The notes beneath the pieces are model-generated. The model had not been told where the DNA came from. It ran no database searches and saw nothing but the letters and a program-made list of their open reading frames with translations. Source: Ancylomarina salipaludis (GTDB lineage Bacteria; Bacteroidota; Bacteroidia; Bacteroidales; Marinifilaceae). Taken from it: a stretch of 49,355 nucleotides of DNA. The stretch spans positions 1 through 49,355 of the forward strand of contig NZ_SAXA01000021.1 of NCBI RefSeq assembly GCF_004122035.1, written 5' to 3'. Below are positions 37,428 through 47,276 of the stretch, piece by piece (position 1 is the stretch's first letter; each line of letters opens with the position of its first letter). The position numbers and the translations under genes were made by a program.

Positions 37428-40400
37428 ATGAAAAAATGTTTGAATAATGGCTTTCGATCCCGGAAGCTGTTTAAACTATTACTAGTTATGAAAATGCTCG
37501 CAATTTTCCTGTTTGTCAGTGTGATGAGTGCTTCGGCAACTACATTGGCTCAGGATGCAAAGGTGACATTGAACATGGAAGGAGCTGAGTTGGAACAGGT
37601 GTTGTGGGAGATCCATGAACAGACTGGTTTGGTATTTCTATACAGTTCTTCTGATGTAAAAGATGTAAAAGAAATTAGTGTAAATGCAAAGGAAGAAACT
37701 GTGAAATCGGTTTTGAATCGCTGTTTAAAGGATAGTGATCTTGAATACGAGTTCAAGAGTAAGGCTGTAACCTTGCGAAAGGCATTTAAACCAGCTGATT
37801 CTAATGTTGGAACACAACAAGAGAAAAAACAAAAAGTTTCTGGTATTGTCCTTGATGATCAGGGAATTTCACTACCCGGTGTTTCTGTTTTAGAAAAAGG
37901 AACGACCAATGGTGTTTCGACTGATTTTGATGGAAAGTTTTCAATTGATATTCCAGTAAATGGGAAAGCTGTTTTGGTTTTCTCTTTTATTGGTATGAAA
38001 TCTCAGGAGATTTTGGTGAAGGATCAGAAAGAATTGAAGATAACATTATTATCAGATGCAGAACAATTGTCTGAGGTTACAGTGGTTTCTGATGGTTTTC
38101 GAAAAACAGATCGTCGATTATTTACCGGTTCTGCGACTTCGATAAAATCGGAAGATGCTAAAGTGGATGGTATTGTTAATGTTGCACAAATGCTTGAAGG
38201 TAAGGCTGCTGGTGTTTCTGTTCAAACGGTATCCGGGACTTTTGGTACAGCTCCAAAGATTCGTGTTCGTGGAGCATCCTCAATTTATGGTGATTCAAAA
38301 CCTTTGTGGGTAGTTGATGGCGTTGTTCTTGAGGATGTTGTTGATATTTCTCCAGATGATTTGTCTTCAGGTGATGCGACAACTTTGATTAGTTCGGCAG
38401 TTGCAGGATTAAACTCGGATGATATTGAGAAATTTGAGATTCTAAAAGATGCATCGGCTACGGCTATTTATGGTGCTCGTGCCATGAATGGGGTAATTGT
38501 TATTACAACAAAAAGAGGAAAAAAGGGTATCACAAGAGTTTCTTATTCGGGTGAATATACCATGAGAATGAAACCTTCTTATTCAAGTTATAATATTATG
38601 AATTCTCGTGAGCAGATGTCTGTTTACAGAGAACTTGAGGCTAAAGGCTGGTTAAATCACGCTGAAATATCCCGTCAGAAAGATGGTGGTATTTACAAGA
38701 AAATGTACGATTTGATTAACAGCTATGATCCTGCTACGGGTTTTGGTTTGGAGAATACGCCTGAAGCTCGTGCAAAATTTTTGCAGAAGTATGAAATGCA
38801 GAATACAGATTGGTTTGATGTGTTGTTTAAAAATACAATCACTCAAAATCATTCAGTAAGTATTTCCGGAGGTACAGATAAGTCTAACTTCTATTTTTCA
38901 ACCAGTTACTATGGTGATAAAGGTTGGTCTATTGCAGATAAAGTAGATCGTTACACAATGAATGCTAACGGTAGTGTTCAAATCAACGATAAATTAAAAC
39001 TGGGTTTTCTTACAGCCGGGTCTTTTAGACAGCAAAAAGCGCCAGGGTCAGTAAATAGAACTGAGGATCCTATTAATGGTGAATATAGTCGTGATTTTGA
39101 TATCAATCCATTTTCCTATGCTTTGAATACCAGTAGAGCAATGCGACCATACGATGATAATGGAAATCTGGAATATTACCGCATGAATTATGCTGATTTC
39201 AATATTCTTGATGAGATGAAAAATAATTATCTTGATTTGGATGTTCTTGATCTTAAGCTTCAGTCAAATCTAGATTATTCGCCAATAAAAGGTTTGGATT
39301 TAAATGCTGTAGCTTCGGTAAGATATGTGAAGTCTACGCAGGAGCATAAGGTGCTTGAAAATTCGAATATGGCTTCTGCTTATCGTGCAGCTGATACTTA
39401 CGAAATCGCTAAGAATAATAAGTTCTTATTTCAGGATTATGAGGTGCCAAATTCACTACCACAAGTTGTTTTGCCTAAGGGTGGATTTTATAACCGAAGC
39501 GATAATACGTTATTGAACTTCTATTTTAGAGGAACAGCGAATTGGAACAAAATATTTGATGAAATTCATAGTGTGAATGCTTTTGCTGGTATGGAAGTGA
39601 AATCTGCTGACAGACAAAACAGTTCTTTTGATGGTATCGGCTATCAGTATGAAAGAGGAGGCGTTCCTTTTATAAACCCTGATTTTGTAAAGCAACAACT
39701 GCAAAATGGATATTCTTATTACGGAATGGAAGAGTATCGTGATCGATATGCTGCTTTTTTTACCACAGCTAGTTATTCTTATGCAGGTAAATACACAATC
39801 AATGGAACTTTCAGATATGATGGATCTAATAAATTAGGTGCATCTACTGCAGCACGTTGGTTACCTACTTGGAATATTAGTGGACAGTGGAATGCTAAGG
39901 AAGAAGATTTTCTAAAAAATAATGAGATTATTTCTCATCTGTCTTTCAGAGGAACTTATGGTTTAACTGCGAGTATGGGGAATGCTCAAAATTCAACATT
40001 GGTATTAAAAAACAAAGTGACTGATCGCCCTTATCTTTCTGAGCAGGAGTCTCAAATGTATATCGATGCTCTGGAGAATTCGGAACTGACTTGGGAAAAG
40101 CAATACGAAACCAATGTTGGTATGGATTTGGGATTATTCAATAATCGCGTTAATATCAGTATGGATGCTTATCAACGAAAAGGTTTCGATTTGATTGGGT
40201 ATGTTAAGACTTCGGGTATTGGTGGTGAATTTTGGAAATTTGCCAATTATGCAGATATGAAATCTCATGGTATTGAGTTTACCTTATCAACTAAGAATAT
40301 CAAATCAGAAGATTTTAAATGGGATACAAACTTCACTTTTGCCTACAATCATAATGAGATTACAAATTTGAAATCATTCCCTAAAATGATCTCTTTGATT

Positions 40401-41090
40401 AGAGATACGGGAGGTCCATTGGAAGGTGGTCCTGTAAGAGGACTGTATTCTATCCAATATAAAGGTTTAAATGGTGAGGGTTTGCCAACTTTTATCAATG
40501 AAGAAGGTGAATTAACCGTTAATGATTTTGATTTCCAGTCAAATAATATTGAGCATTTAAAATACGAAGGTTCTATTGATCCAAGTATTACAGGTGGTTT
40601 GGGTAATACATTCACTTACAAGAATTGGAAACTTAATGTTTTCATGACTTATCAGTATGGTAATAAGGTGAGATTGTATCCTGAATTTAAGTCGAAATAT
40701 TCTGACTTGGATGCTATGCCTAAGGAATTTTTCGATCGTTGGATGTTGGCAGGTGATGAGAATATAACTGATATTCCTACCATTTTATCTCAGCGTATGC
40801 ACAATGTTAACGACAGAAAGGCTTATAATGCTTATAATATGTCAACAGCAAGGGTTGCTGATGGTTCTTTTGCCAGAATGAAAGAAATATCATTAGCCTA
40901 CCAGTTACCTAAAACTTTTGCGACCAAACTTGGCGTGAGTGACCTGTCTCTGAAAGTTCAGGGATCGAATTTGTTCCTGATTTATTCAGATAAAAAATTA
41001 AATGGTCAGGATCCTGAGTTTTTAGGTTCAGGAGGTGTGGCTATGCCAGTTCCAAAGCAATACACTTGTACGTTAAAAGTTAGTTTTTAG
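37428..41090 (+). CDS. SusC-like TonB-dependent receptor with STN domain
   Basis: 1220-residue outer-membrane transporter. Signal peptide (about 1-42, ending TTLAQ), STN signalling domain (about 45-115, VTLNMEGAELEQVLWEIHEQ and following), carboxypeptidase-like Ig domain (about 132-210, VSGIVLDDQGISLPGVSVLE), plug (about 225-350, with VDGVVLEDV and ILKDASATAIYGARAMNGVI) and a long barrel ending in QYTCTLKVSF. The STN domain is what talks to the FecR protein encoded just upstream. It forms a pair with the SusD-like lipoprotein that follows. The substrate is not readable; this STN/FecI/FecR design is used for siderophores, glycans and peptides alike. Confidence 0.96.
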   Translation: MKKCLNNGFRSRKLFKLLLVMKMLAIFLFVSVMSASATTLAQDAKVTLNMEGAELEQVLWEIHEQTGLVFLYSSSDVKDVKEISVNAKEETVKSVLNRCLKDSDLEYEFKSKAVTLRKAFKPADSNVGTQQEKKQKVSGIVLDDQGISLPGVSVLEKGTTNGVSTDFDGKFSIDIPVNGKAVLVFSFIGMKSQEILVKDQKELKITLLSDAEQLSEVTVVSDGFRKTDRRLFTGSATSIKSEDAKVDGIVNVAQMLEGKAAGVSVQTVSGTFGTAPKIRVRGASSIYGDSKPLWVVDGVVLEDVVDISPDDLSSGDATTLISSAVAGLNSDDIEKFEILKDASATAIYGARAMNGVIVITTKRGKKGITRVSYSGEYTMRMKPSYSSYNIMNSREQMSVYRELEAKGWLNHAEISRQKDGGIYKKMYDLINSYDPATGFGLENTPEARAKFLQKYEMQNTDWFDVLFKNTITQNHSVSISGGTDKSNFYFSTSYYGDKGWSIADKVDRYTMNANGSVQINDKLKLGFLTAGSFRQQKAPGSVNRTEDPINGEYSRDFDINPFSYALNTSRAMRPYDDNGNLEYYRMNYADFNILDEMKNNYLDLDVLDLKLQSNLDYSPIKGLDLNAVASVRYVKSTQEHKVLENSNMASAYRAADTYEIAKNNKFLFQDYEVPNSLPQVVLPKGGFYNRSDNTLLNFYFRGTANWNKIFDEIHSVNAFAGMEVKSADRQNSSFDGIGYQYERGGVPFINPDFVKQQLQNGYSYYGMEEYRDRYAAFFTTASYSYAGKYTINGTFRYDGSNKLGASTAARWLPTWNISGQWNAKEEDFLKNNEIISHLSFRGTYGLTASMGNAQNSTLVLKNKVTDRPYLSEQESQMYIDALENSELTWEKQYETNVGMDLGLFNNRVNISMDAYQRKGFDLIGYVKTSGIGGEFWKFANYADMKSHGIEFTLSTKNIKSEDFKWDTNFTFAYNHNEITNLKSFPKMISLIRDTGGPLEGGPVRGLYSIQYKGLNGEGLPTFINEEGELTVNDFDFQSNNIEHLKYEGSIDPSITGGLGNTFTYKNWKLNVFMTYQYGNKVRLYPEFKSKYSDLDAMPKEFFDRWMLAGDENITDIPTILSQRMHNVNDRKAYNAYNMSTARVADGSFARMKEISLAYQLPKTFATKLGVSDLSLKVQGSNLFLIYSDKKLNGQDPEFLGSGGVAMPVPKQYTCTLKVSF

Positions 41091-41217
41091 TCATATAGAC
41101 GATATCATAAAATGAAGACGTCTTAGTAGATGAGTTTGTTTACCTGATGATTAACAGTTATTAATTCAAGCTTTAAATCATTTCAAATCTCAATACTTAT
41201 ATCTAAACTATAATAAA

Positions 41218-42726
41218 ATGAAAAATATAAAAAATAAAGTCTTAGTCTTAATGGGGGTAGCCTTGCTATCGTCGTGTAACGACTTTTTAGATGAAACACC
41301 GGATAACCGGACAAAATTGGATTCTCCGGAAGCTGTAAGTGAGTTGTTGGTGTCAGCATATCCTGAAGCAGGCTATATGGCATTTACAGAAGCAATGTCA
41401 GACAATGTTGCTGATAAAGGGGTCGGTGGTTATATTGCTGAATATCAACCTAACGAGGATGCTTTCTTTTGGAAAGACAGTGGTGCTGAAGATTATGATA
41501 CCCCTGTTTTTTACTGGAATGCGTGTTATGGTGCAATTGCTGCTGCTAATGAAGCTTTAAATGCTATAGAAATGGCACCTGATAAAGAGAATTATTCAGC
41601 ACAAAAGGGTGAAGCACTTGCAGCAAGAGCTTATTCTCATTTTATGTTGGTGAATCTTTTTGCTAAACACTATAATCCAGAAACGGCAAAAACAGATTTG
41701 GGTGTTCCTTTTGTAGAAAAATCTGAAAAAGTTGTTTTTCAAGAGTATAAGAGAGCCACGGTTCAGGAAGTTTATGACAATATCGAAAGAGATCTTAGTC
41801 TGGCTTTTGACCTGATTAAAGACGAAGCTTATTTAGTTCCTAAATATCATATGAATTTAACGGCTCTTCATGCTTTTGCTTCACGCTTCTATTTGTATAA
41901 AGGAGAATGGGACAAAGTAATCGAACATTCTGATTATGTATTAGGTGCGAATGCCGCTTCTAAATTAAGAGATTGGAATGGTAAGTATATGACCTATGAG
42001 GCTAGAGAACTATGGGCACAATACACAAAATCAGAAGAGTCCTCGAACTTAATGTTAAACAGACAATATACTAACTGGGGGCCAGGTCTTGTTGTATTCA
42101 GATATTCTCTGGCATCATCAAAGGCAACGGAATTATTTGGAGCATCTAATGCCGGAGAGGCAAACTTTGATTTAATTATTGGCGATAAAATTCTTTATGC
42201 TGCTGGTGAACTGCAGCTGGGCTTTATTCCTAAATATCAAGATCGTTTAGAATCCACAGGCGGAAATGCCGATATTGGATTCCCAAATTCAATTGTCCCT
42301 ATTTTCACTGCTGAAGAAGCTTTGTTTAACAGAGCAGAAGCATATGCAATGAAGACTGATTATGCGTCTACGCTTTCTGACCTGGATGCTTATTTTTCAA
42401 AAAGAACAAAGGCTTATAACCCGGATAATAAAATCGATTTTGACAGAATAAAGCTTGCTTATGAGGCTGTTGCTGCTCCTGACTTGGCACCTTTTTATGC
42501 TGTTAATGCTGATCAAAAGTACTATATATCCTATCTTCTTGATTTGCGTCGTAGAGAATTTATCCATGAAGGTTTAAGATGGTTCGATCTTAATCGATAT
42601 AATCTCGAAGTTGTTCATACTCTTGTTGATGGTTCTACGGTGATTTTACCCAAAGACGATTTGAGAAGAGCCATTCAGATTCCTGCTCAGGCAGTTGCAA
42701 TCGGATTACAAGCAAACCCACGATAA
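41218..42726 (+). CDS. SusD/RagB family surface lipoprotein
   Basis: Surface lid of the SusCD importer. Lipobox LLSSC with Cys20, then the family start NDFLDETPDNRT. Conserved SusD blocks are visible: AARAYSHFMLVNLFAKHYN near 138, the AAGELQLGFIPKY region, NRAEAYAMKTDYASTLSDLD near 377 and DLRRREFIHEGLRWFDLNRY near 439. The 502 residues are typical. It follows the SusC-like gene at 127 bases. Confidence 0.95.
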   Translation: MKNIKNKVLVLMGVALLSSCNDFLDETPDNRTKLDSPEAVSELLVSAYPEAGYMAFTEAMSDNVADKGVGGYIAEYQPNEDAFFWKDSGAEDYDTPVFYWNACYGAIAAANEALNAIEMAPDKENYSAQKGEALAARAYSHFMLVNLFAKHYNPETAKTDLGVPFVEKSEKVVFQEYKRATVQEVYDNIERDLSLAFDLIKDEAYLVPKYHMNLTALHAFASRFYLYKGEWDKVIEHSDYVLGANAASKLRDWNGKYMTYEARELWAQYTKSEESSNLMLNRQYTNWGPGLVVFRYSLASSKATELFGASNAGEANFDLIIGDKILYAAGELQLGFIPKYQDRLESTGGNADIGFPNSIVPIFTAEEALFNRAEAYAMKTDYASTLSDLDAYFSKRTKAYNPDNKIDFDRIKLAYEAVAAPDLAPFYAVNADQKYYISYLLDLRRREFIHEGLRWFDLNRYNLEVVHTLVDGSTVILPKDDLRRAIQIPAQAVAIGLQANPR

Positions 42727-42745
42727 TTATTAAAATTATAATCAT

Positions 42746-43660
42746 ATGAAAAAGATATTATTTCTATTCTTTTCTGTTTCTATTCTTTTTAGCTCATGTG
42801 CTAAGGAAGATGATCTAGGAAAGTCATTAATAGATACTTCCACTCCTGAGTTAAACGACGTCGATCAGTGGATTAGAGAAAACTACACCTATCCTTTTAA
42901 TGTTGAAGTAAAATACCGTTGGGATAATTCAGAATTGGATAATTCTAAAATATTAACCCCTCCGGCTAAAGATGATGTGATCCCTTTTCTTGATAATATG
43001 AAGAAAATCTGGATCGATCCGTATGTGAATGCTGGAGGAATTGATTTCATGAAACGTTTCATTCCTAAACAAATGATTTTGATTGGGAGTCACAACTATA
43101 ACGATAATGGATCGATTGTATTAGGTCAGGCTGAAGGTGGCCGTAAAATCTCTCTTTTCGATTTAAATTATATCAATTTTGATTTTACAGGTATGAGTGA
43201 TTGGGAGAAGGGTAAAGCGATGGAACCTATTTTGCGTGTTTTCAAAACCATGCATCATGAGTTTGGCCATATTTTACATCAAACAGTTGCGTATCCTATT
43301 GAGTATAAGAAAATCTGTACGGAATATACATCAAACTGGATGAATTATAGTGATTCGGATGCAAGAAAGCTCGGTTTTATTACGGGGTATTCCATGTTGA
43401 ATCCTGACGAGGATTTTGTTGAGATGTTATCCGTTTTCTTAATGTCAGGCAATGCGGGATGGAATGAGATTATTGATGGAATCCATATTTACGATGAGAA
43501 CTGGGATTACGATAAAGCAGCCCAAGATGTAGCTAAAGGCAAGATTCGTGAGAAAGAGAAAATTATGGCTGACTATATGCTACAGGTTTGGAATGTAAAT
43601 ATTTACGATCTGCAGAATGAGATCGAAGGTATTCTTACCGGAATTCAGAGTGAGGAATAG
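42746..43660 (+). CDS. HExxH zinc metallohydrolase lipoprotein associated with SusCD
   Basis: 304-residue lipoprotein (LFSSC, Cys18) with the zinc motif HHEFGHILHQ (HEFGH at about 171-175) and a downstream Glu in NPDEDFVEMLSVF that may be the third ligand. It matches the Bacteroidota family of substrate-import-associated zinc metallohydrolase lipoproteins, which are found next to SusC/SusD pairs. It lies 19 bases after the SusD stop. It probably cuts a peptide-type substrate at the cell surface; the real substrate is unknown. Confidence 0.9.
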   Translation: MKKILFLFFSVSILFSSCAKEDDLGKSLIDTSTPELNDVDQWIRENYTYPFNVEVKYRWDNSELDNSKILTPPAKDDVIPFLDNMKKIWIDPYVNAGGIDFMKRFIPKQMILIGSHNYNDNGSIVLGQAEGGRKISLFDLNYINFDFTGMSDWEKGKAMEPILRVFKTMHHEFGHILHQTVAYPIEYKKICTEYTSNWMNYSDSDARKLGFITGYSMLNPDEDFVEMLSVFLMSGNAGWNEIIDGIHIYDENWDYDKAAQDVAKGKIREKEKIMADYMLQVWNVNIYDLQNEIEGILTGIQSEE

Positions 43661-43679
43661 ATAAAATTAAACAATTATG

Positions 43680-43729
43680 AAAGCTGCCACGATAATCTTA
43701 ATGAATTAGACTATCGTTTGGCAACTTTT
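43680..43729 (+). promoter_or_regulatory. Hairpin between metallohydrolase and DUF4302 genes
   Basis: The arms AAGCTGCCACGATA and TATCGTTTGGCAACTT pair imperfectly, allowing small bulges, around a 20-base AT-rich loop and are followed by a short T run. It may be a weak terminator or a processing site inside the operon. Confidence 0.5.
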
Positions 43730-43759
43730 ATATGACCTTAATACGAAAATTAGAATCAA

Positions 43760-45082
43760 ATGAAAAAAATAAATTTATATATCACTTCTCTCTTATTGCT
43801 TGCACTTGGAGCTTGTAATAATGATTTTGAAAGTGAGTTTGATCTTTCACCAGATGAGAGAGCCAACGAAGCCGTTCAGGAATTTAAGAAGGCCTTAACC
43901 TCATCGGAGTACGGTTGGTTAACGCATTATTACCCTAATCCTGATAAGTTAGGTTCAGTTACCTATATGCTTAAATTTGAGGAGACAGGTACCGTAAGTA
44001 TGAATTGGGATCTGTATGATTATCCGGATGAAGCGGAATATTCAGTGAAAATGATTGACCAACCCTTGTTGGTTTTCGATACCTACAGTAAATTTTCAAA
44101 GATGACAGATCCTGAAATTGGAGAGCCTGGTAAAGGATATGGCGGTGAGTTGGAGTTTGGTTTTGTTAGAAAATCGGTTGATGGAGATACCTTGTATCTT
44201 GCTGAAAGAGTTGATGAAGATCCTATGGTTCTTGTTAAAGCAACTGCTGAAACAGCTTCTCTGCTTCGAGAATATGCAAAGCATTCTGAGCATCTGGAAA
44301 GGCTAAATGAGAAAGTTGTTGTTCCTTTTTATTTCAACTTATCTGTTGAAGGTTGGGATGCTAAAGTGAATATGGTTTACAGTGGTGATAAGATGATTGC
44401 ATTTCTTAGCTATGTTGATGTAGGGGTAACTATGCACGAACTAATGCCAGTCAATTTTACACACGAAGGCTTTGAATTTCATCACCCGCTGGTATTAAAT
44501 GGTATCGCTGTACGTTCTTTTAAATACGATGCTTCAAAAAATCAATTTGATGTAACAGATGCTGGTGTGTCGGGAGCTTTCAAGTATGAGGATGTATGTC
44601 CTGCTCATTTGGAAGGCATGACTGATAAGTTATATGGACCTAAAACATTTGATGCTCAAGCAGAAGTGTTTAGCCCTAAATTATTTAATTTGTTTGAGGG
44701 ATTATATCCTGAAGCAGGATTTAATTATGTTACAACTGACCCTTATGTCGTTTCTTGGAAACCTTGTACTTTTCAGTTAGTTTTTAAAGATTATAATGCT
44801 CTCAAAATTACTGTTGATTATGTGAAGTTAACAGAGGATGTTGTTAAGATAGATTTTACGGGCTATGAAACAGAATATTCAGGACCGTTTGTCGATTTGT
44901 CTTATATAGAAAGCTTAATGGCTACTGAGAAAGGTATGGCTATAAAAGCTTTAATTACAAGTGATAAAGGTTGGACTATTGTGCCAATTGAGCTTAAAAA
45001 ATATAGTTCTTCTTATTGTTTGGTGAGTAATGAAGATCCGGAAATGTATATGACCTTTGGATTGACATACGATGAGGATTAG
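43760..45082 (+). CDS. DUF4302 domain lipoprotein
   Basis: 440 residues, lipobox LLALGAC (Cys19). The start of the mature part (FDLSPDERANEAVQEFKKAL, then EYGWLTHYYPN) is characteristic of the DUF4302 family of Bacteroidota surface lipoproteins found in SusCD loci with the HExxH lipoprotein. Mainly beta structure follows. It is probably an accessory surface-binding protein for the same substrate; no enzyme motif is seen. Confidence 0.85.
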   Translation: MKKINLYITSLLLLALGACNNDFESEFDLSPDERANEAVQEFKKALTSSEYGWLTHYYPNPDKLGSVTYMLKFEETGTVSMNWDLYDYPDEAEYSVKMIDQPLLVFDTYSKFSKMTDPEIGEPGKGYGGELEFGFVRKSVDGDTLYLAERVDEDPMVLVKATAETASLLREYAKHSEHLERLNEKVVVPFYFNLSVEGWDAKVNMVYSGDKMIAFLSYVDVGVTMHELMPVNFTHEGFEFHHPLVLNGIAVRSFKYDASKNQFDVTDAGVSGAFKYEDVCPAHLEGMTDKLYGPKTFDAQAEVFSPKLFNLFEGLYPEAGFNYVTTDPYVVSWKPCTFQLVFKDYNALKITVDYVKLTEDVVKIDFTGYETEYSGPFVDLSYIESLMATEKGMAIKALITSDKGWTIVPIELKKYSSSYCLVSNEDPEMYMTFGLTYDED

Positions 45083-45091
45083 TTTGTGTAG

Positions 45092-45113
45092 ACATTCTAA
45101 TCAATTAGAATGT
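45092..45113 (+). repeat. Perfect short palindrome after the DUF4302 gene
   Basis: ACATTCTAAT and ATTAGAATGT are a perfect 10-bp inverted repeat with a two-base centre, 10 bases after the stop codon. There is no T-tract; it is probably an mRNA 3' stabiliser or a protein site. Confidence 0.55.
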
Positions 45114-45140
45114 TAAGCATAAATGGTTAGTTTGTAAATG

Positions 45141-45193
45141 AAAGCCTTCCGTCCTTTGTATTTCTTAATACCTGGTTGGAGGGCTTTTTTTCT
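45141..45193 (+). terminator. Terminator of the SusCD operon
   Basis: AAAGCCTTCC and GGAGGGCTTT pair with one mismatch (long loop) and are followed by a run of T. It marks the end of the SusC-to-DUF4302 transcript. Confidence 0.75.
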
Positions 45194-45225
45194 ATAAAAT
45201 AGTTTAAACCTTAAAAATAAGAATA

Positions 45226-45459
45226 ATGTTCGATACGAGTTTTGGATTAAAAACATGGATTATACCAGGTCTGATTTGGGGAATATGCATGTATATTATG
45301 ATGACCATTATTTTACCCTTGATGGATGGAGAGCTGATCACCTGGAGACAGTTGTACTCACTCCCCATTTGGTTAATAGGTGGTCTTGTGATGCAATATT
45401 TCCAGTTTAAGCATATTTATAAAAAGGGAAGAAGAGAAATTGGGGAGAAAACTGATTGA
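45226..45459 (+). CDS. Small two-span membrane protein
   Basis: 77 residues with two hydrophobic spans (about 12-32 and 46-60) and a basic tail (KHIYKKGRREIGEKTD). It starts at ATG 45226 after the SusCD terminator. No family is recognised. It may be co-transcribed with the cytochrome lipoprotein that follows. Confidence 0.65.
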   Translation: MFDTSFGLKTWIIPGLIWGICMYIMMTIILPLMDGELITWRQLYSLPIWLIGGLVMQYFQFKHIYKKGRREIGEKTD

Positions 45460-45520
45460 GAACCTTCTTATTGAATAGGGTTGAAGTAAGATTAAAAATG
45501 GAATTATAAAAAAGAATAAT

Positions 45521-46540
45521 ATGTTTTACACTCTTAATAGTAAGTCAGGAATGAAACTTGCAACTTTTTCAAGTTTAAGCAAACAAGCCGTATTGGCAAT
45601 TCTTTTTTTTGTTGGCGTCGTTGGCTGTCAAAAGGAAGAAGATACAAGTGCTCCACTCAGTATCGTCTCTACTAATATTGCAGATGGTGCCACTGAGGTG
45701 GATGTCTTTTCAGAGATTACCGTTCTCTTTAGTGAGGAGATGGATGTGTCAACCGTAAATGAAAATAGTTTTGTAGTAAAAAAAGGTCAATATCCAATTT
45801 ATGGTAAAGTAAGTTGTACAGGTAAAACGGCAGTCTTTAAGCCTTCGCAAAAATTAGATGATAATACAGTGTACAATTGTACTTTAAGTATTGAGGCCAA
45901 AGCTAAAAACGGGGCATCGATGGGACAGGATTACCATTGGAGTTTTACTTCAGGTCTTGAGCCGGATGCTGTAGCCCCAAAAATTAGTAAGAGTATTCCT
46001 GCTGATATGGAGATTTCAGTTTTTAGAAATACTGCCATTGAGGTGTATTTTGATGAGGAGATTGATCCGGAAACGCTTAACAGCAATTCGTTTATTGTGA
46101 AAACAGGAGAGACTGTTGTTGGTGGAAGCATAACTTATGAAGCTAAACTTGTAAAGTTTGTTCCCAATGCGGAATGGTTGCCTGAGGCTGTGCATACTTG
46201 CACATTGACCAGTGAGGTTAAAGACCTTGCCGGAAATCAATTGGGAAGTGATTTTAAATGGCAGTTTACAACAATCCCCGAAGTGTTAAGTTTTAGTGGT
46301 CTTATTCAACCCATTTTTAAGGATCAGGATTGTTGGACCTGTCATAATGAGACTCGTAATCCCGATTTGCGTGAGTCAATGGCATACAATTCGTTGCTTA
46401 ATGGGGGGTATGTGAATCCAGATTCACCTGAGGATAGTCGTATTATTAAACAATTGAATGGTAATCATGCTGGCTTTATCACACAAAAAGAAGAGGATTT
46501 GATTCTAGAGTGGATTAAGCGCGGTGCTCAAAATAATTAA
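45521..46540 (+). CDS. Lipoprotein with two Ig-like (Big_5) domains and a c-type haem motif
   Basis: 339 residues; the lipobox VVGCQ puts the lipidated Cys at residue 36 (26 if the in-frame ATG at 45551 is used, which gives a more usual signal length). Two bacterial Ig-like domains follow (about 46-145, IVSTNIADGATEVDVFSEI, and about 155-250, ISKSIPADMEISVFRNTAI), then a short cytochrome c-like domain with CWTCH (271-275) and the closing LILEWIKRGAQNN. The usual distal Met position reads HAGF, so the sixth haem ligand may be absent or different. Likely role: electron transfer at the outer membrane or periplasm, perhaps with the import locus or the SCO/CyoE pair nearby. Confidence 0.85.
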   Translation: MFYTLNSKSGMKLATFSSLSKQAVLAILFFVGVVGCQKEEDTSAPLSIVSTNIADGATEVDVFSEITVLFSEEMDVSTVNENSFVVKKGQYPIYGKVSCTGKTAVFKPSQKLDDNTVYNCTLSIEAKAKNGASMGQDYHWSFTSGLEPDAVAPKISKSIPADMEISVFRNTAIEVYFDEEIDPETLNSNSFIVKTGETVVGGSITYEAKLVKFVPNAEWLPEAVHTCTLTSEVKDLAGNQLGSDFKWQFTTIPEVLSFSGLIQPIFKDQDCWTCHNETRNPDLRESMAYNSLLNGGYVNPDSPEDSRIIKQLNGNHAGFITQKEEDLILEWIKRGAQNN

Positions 46541-46550
46541 TAAAGAGGCG

Positions 46551-46754
46551 ATGAAAATATACAGTAAGGTAAATTTTAAAAATAGAGCGGAACGAAAAGC
46601 GTTTATTTATGGGTTACTGATTTTTATCATCATAAGCCAAGTTGTCGCTTTGATCATTTGGTTTTTATTTGATAGAAATAATTTTGTTGAATTACTATTC
46701 GCTCTTATCGTAGCTTTTTTAGTTGGGTATAGAGGATTAAAGAAAAAATCATAA
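46551..46754 (+). CDS. Small two-span membrane protein
   Basis: 67 residues from ATG 46551 (MKIYSKVNFKNRAERKAFI), preceded by AAAGAGGCG as a weak ribosome site; a GTG at 46524 would overlap the previous gene. Hydrophobic spans lie at about 19-39 and 45-60. The function is unknown. It starts 10 bases after the cytochrome lipoprotein stop, so it is probably co-transcribed. Confidence 0.65.
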   Translation: MKIYSKVNFKNRAERKAFIYGLLIFIIISQVVALIIWFLFDRNNFVELLFALIVAFLVGYRGLKKKS

Positions 46755-47276
46755 TGACATATTCTTAGAAAGTAGAATGATGCCATATCAAAAAGAGAAT
46801 TAAGTGAGAAATGCTAACAGTCAGTAGTTGATTGGACGGTTTTTAGTTAGTCGGAGAGGGCGTCCTGTTAAGTCGTTATCCCATTACAGCAGGGCGCTCT
46901 TAAATCTGATTTTCGGATTTTTATATTATTTCTCAACTCATAAAGTTGTAGATCCTTCAAAATCATTAATAGTCATTTTCGGTTGTTTCACCTTAATTTG
47001 CAAAAGGAAAATAGCTGCGAAGTGGCTATTTTTTTATTTGATGATGGTTGGAGGATATCCTTAAATTCTAAAATTTCAACCTGAATCAGAAACCAGTGAA
47101 CTCTGCATTCTGGCTTATGTGAGTGTACAATTCCTTCTGAATCCTCGATTCTAAATAAGCTTCCTGATAAATAAAAAAAGTTATTTCGTTAAGTGTCAAT
47201 AGAATAATTTCATATTTTTAGTAGAAGCCATTATGTGCTTGCATAGGATCTTTATTAAAAATGATGGAGGTTGTTT
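46755..47276. other. Gene-free interval with a terminator
   Basis: Contains a terminator-like hairpin at 47008-47036 (AAAATAGC/GCTATTTT followed by T). A 78-codon frame from TTG 46828 runs into that terminator and has no family look; I do not call it. An imperfect inverted repeat (GAGGGCGTCCTG and CAGCAGGGCGCTC, 46855-46900) is also present. Confidence 0.5.
47008..47036 (+). terminator. Intrinsic terminator
   Basis: AAAATAGC (47008-47015) and GCTATTTT (47025-47032) pair around a nine-base loop and continue into a T run. It ends the 45226-46754 group. Confidence 0.75.

Noticed and set aside
46828-47064. 78-codon frame starting with TTG, partly hydrophobic
   Set aside because: Weak start, low-complexity hydrophobic translation and a terminator hairpin inside its 3' end.
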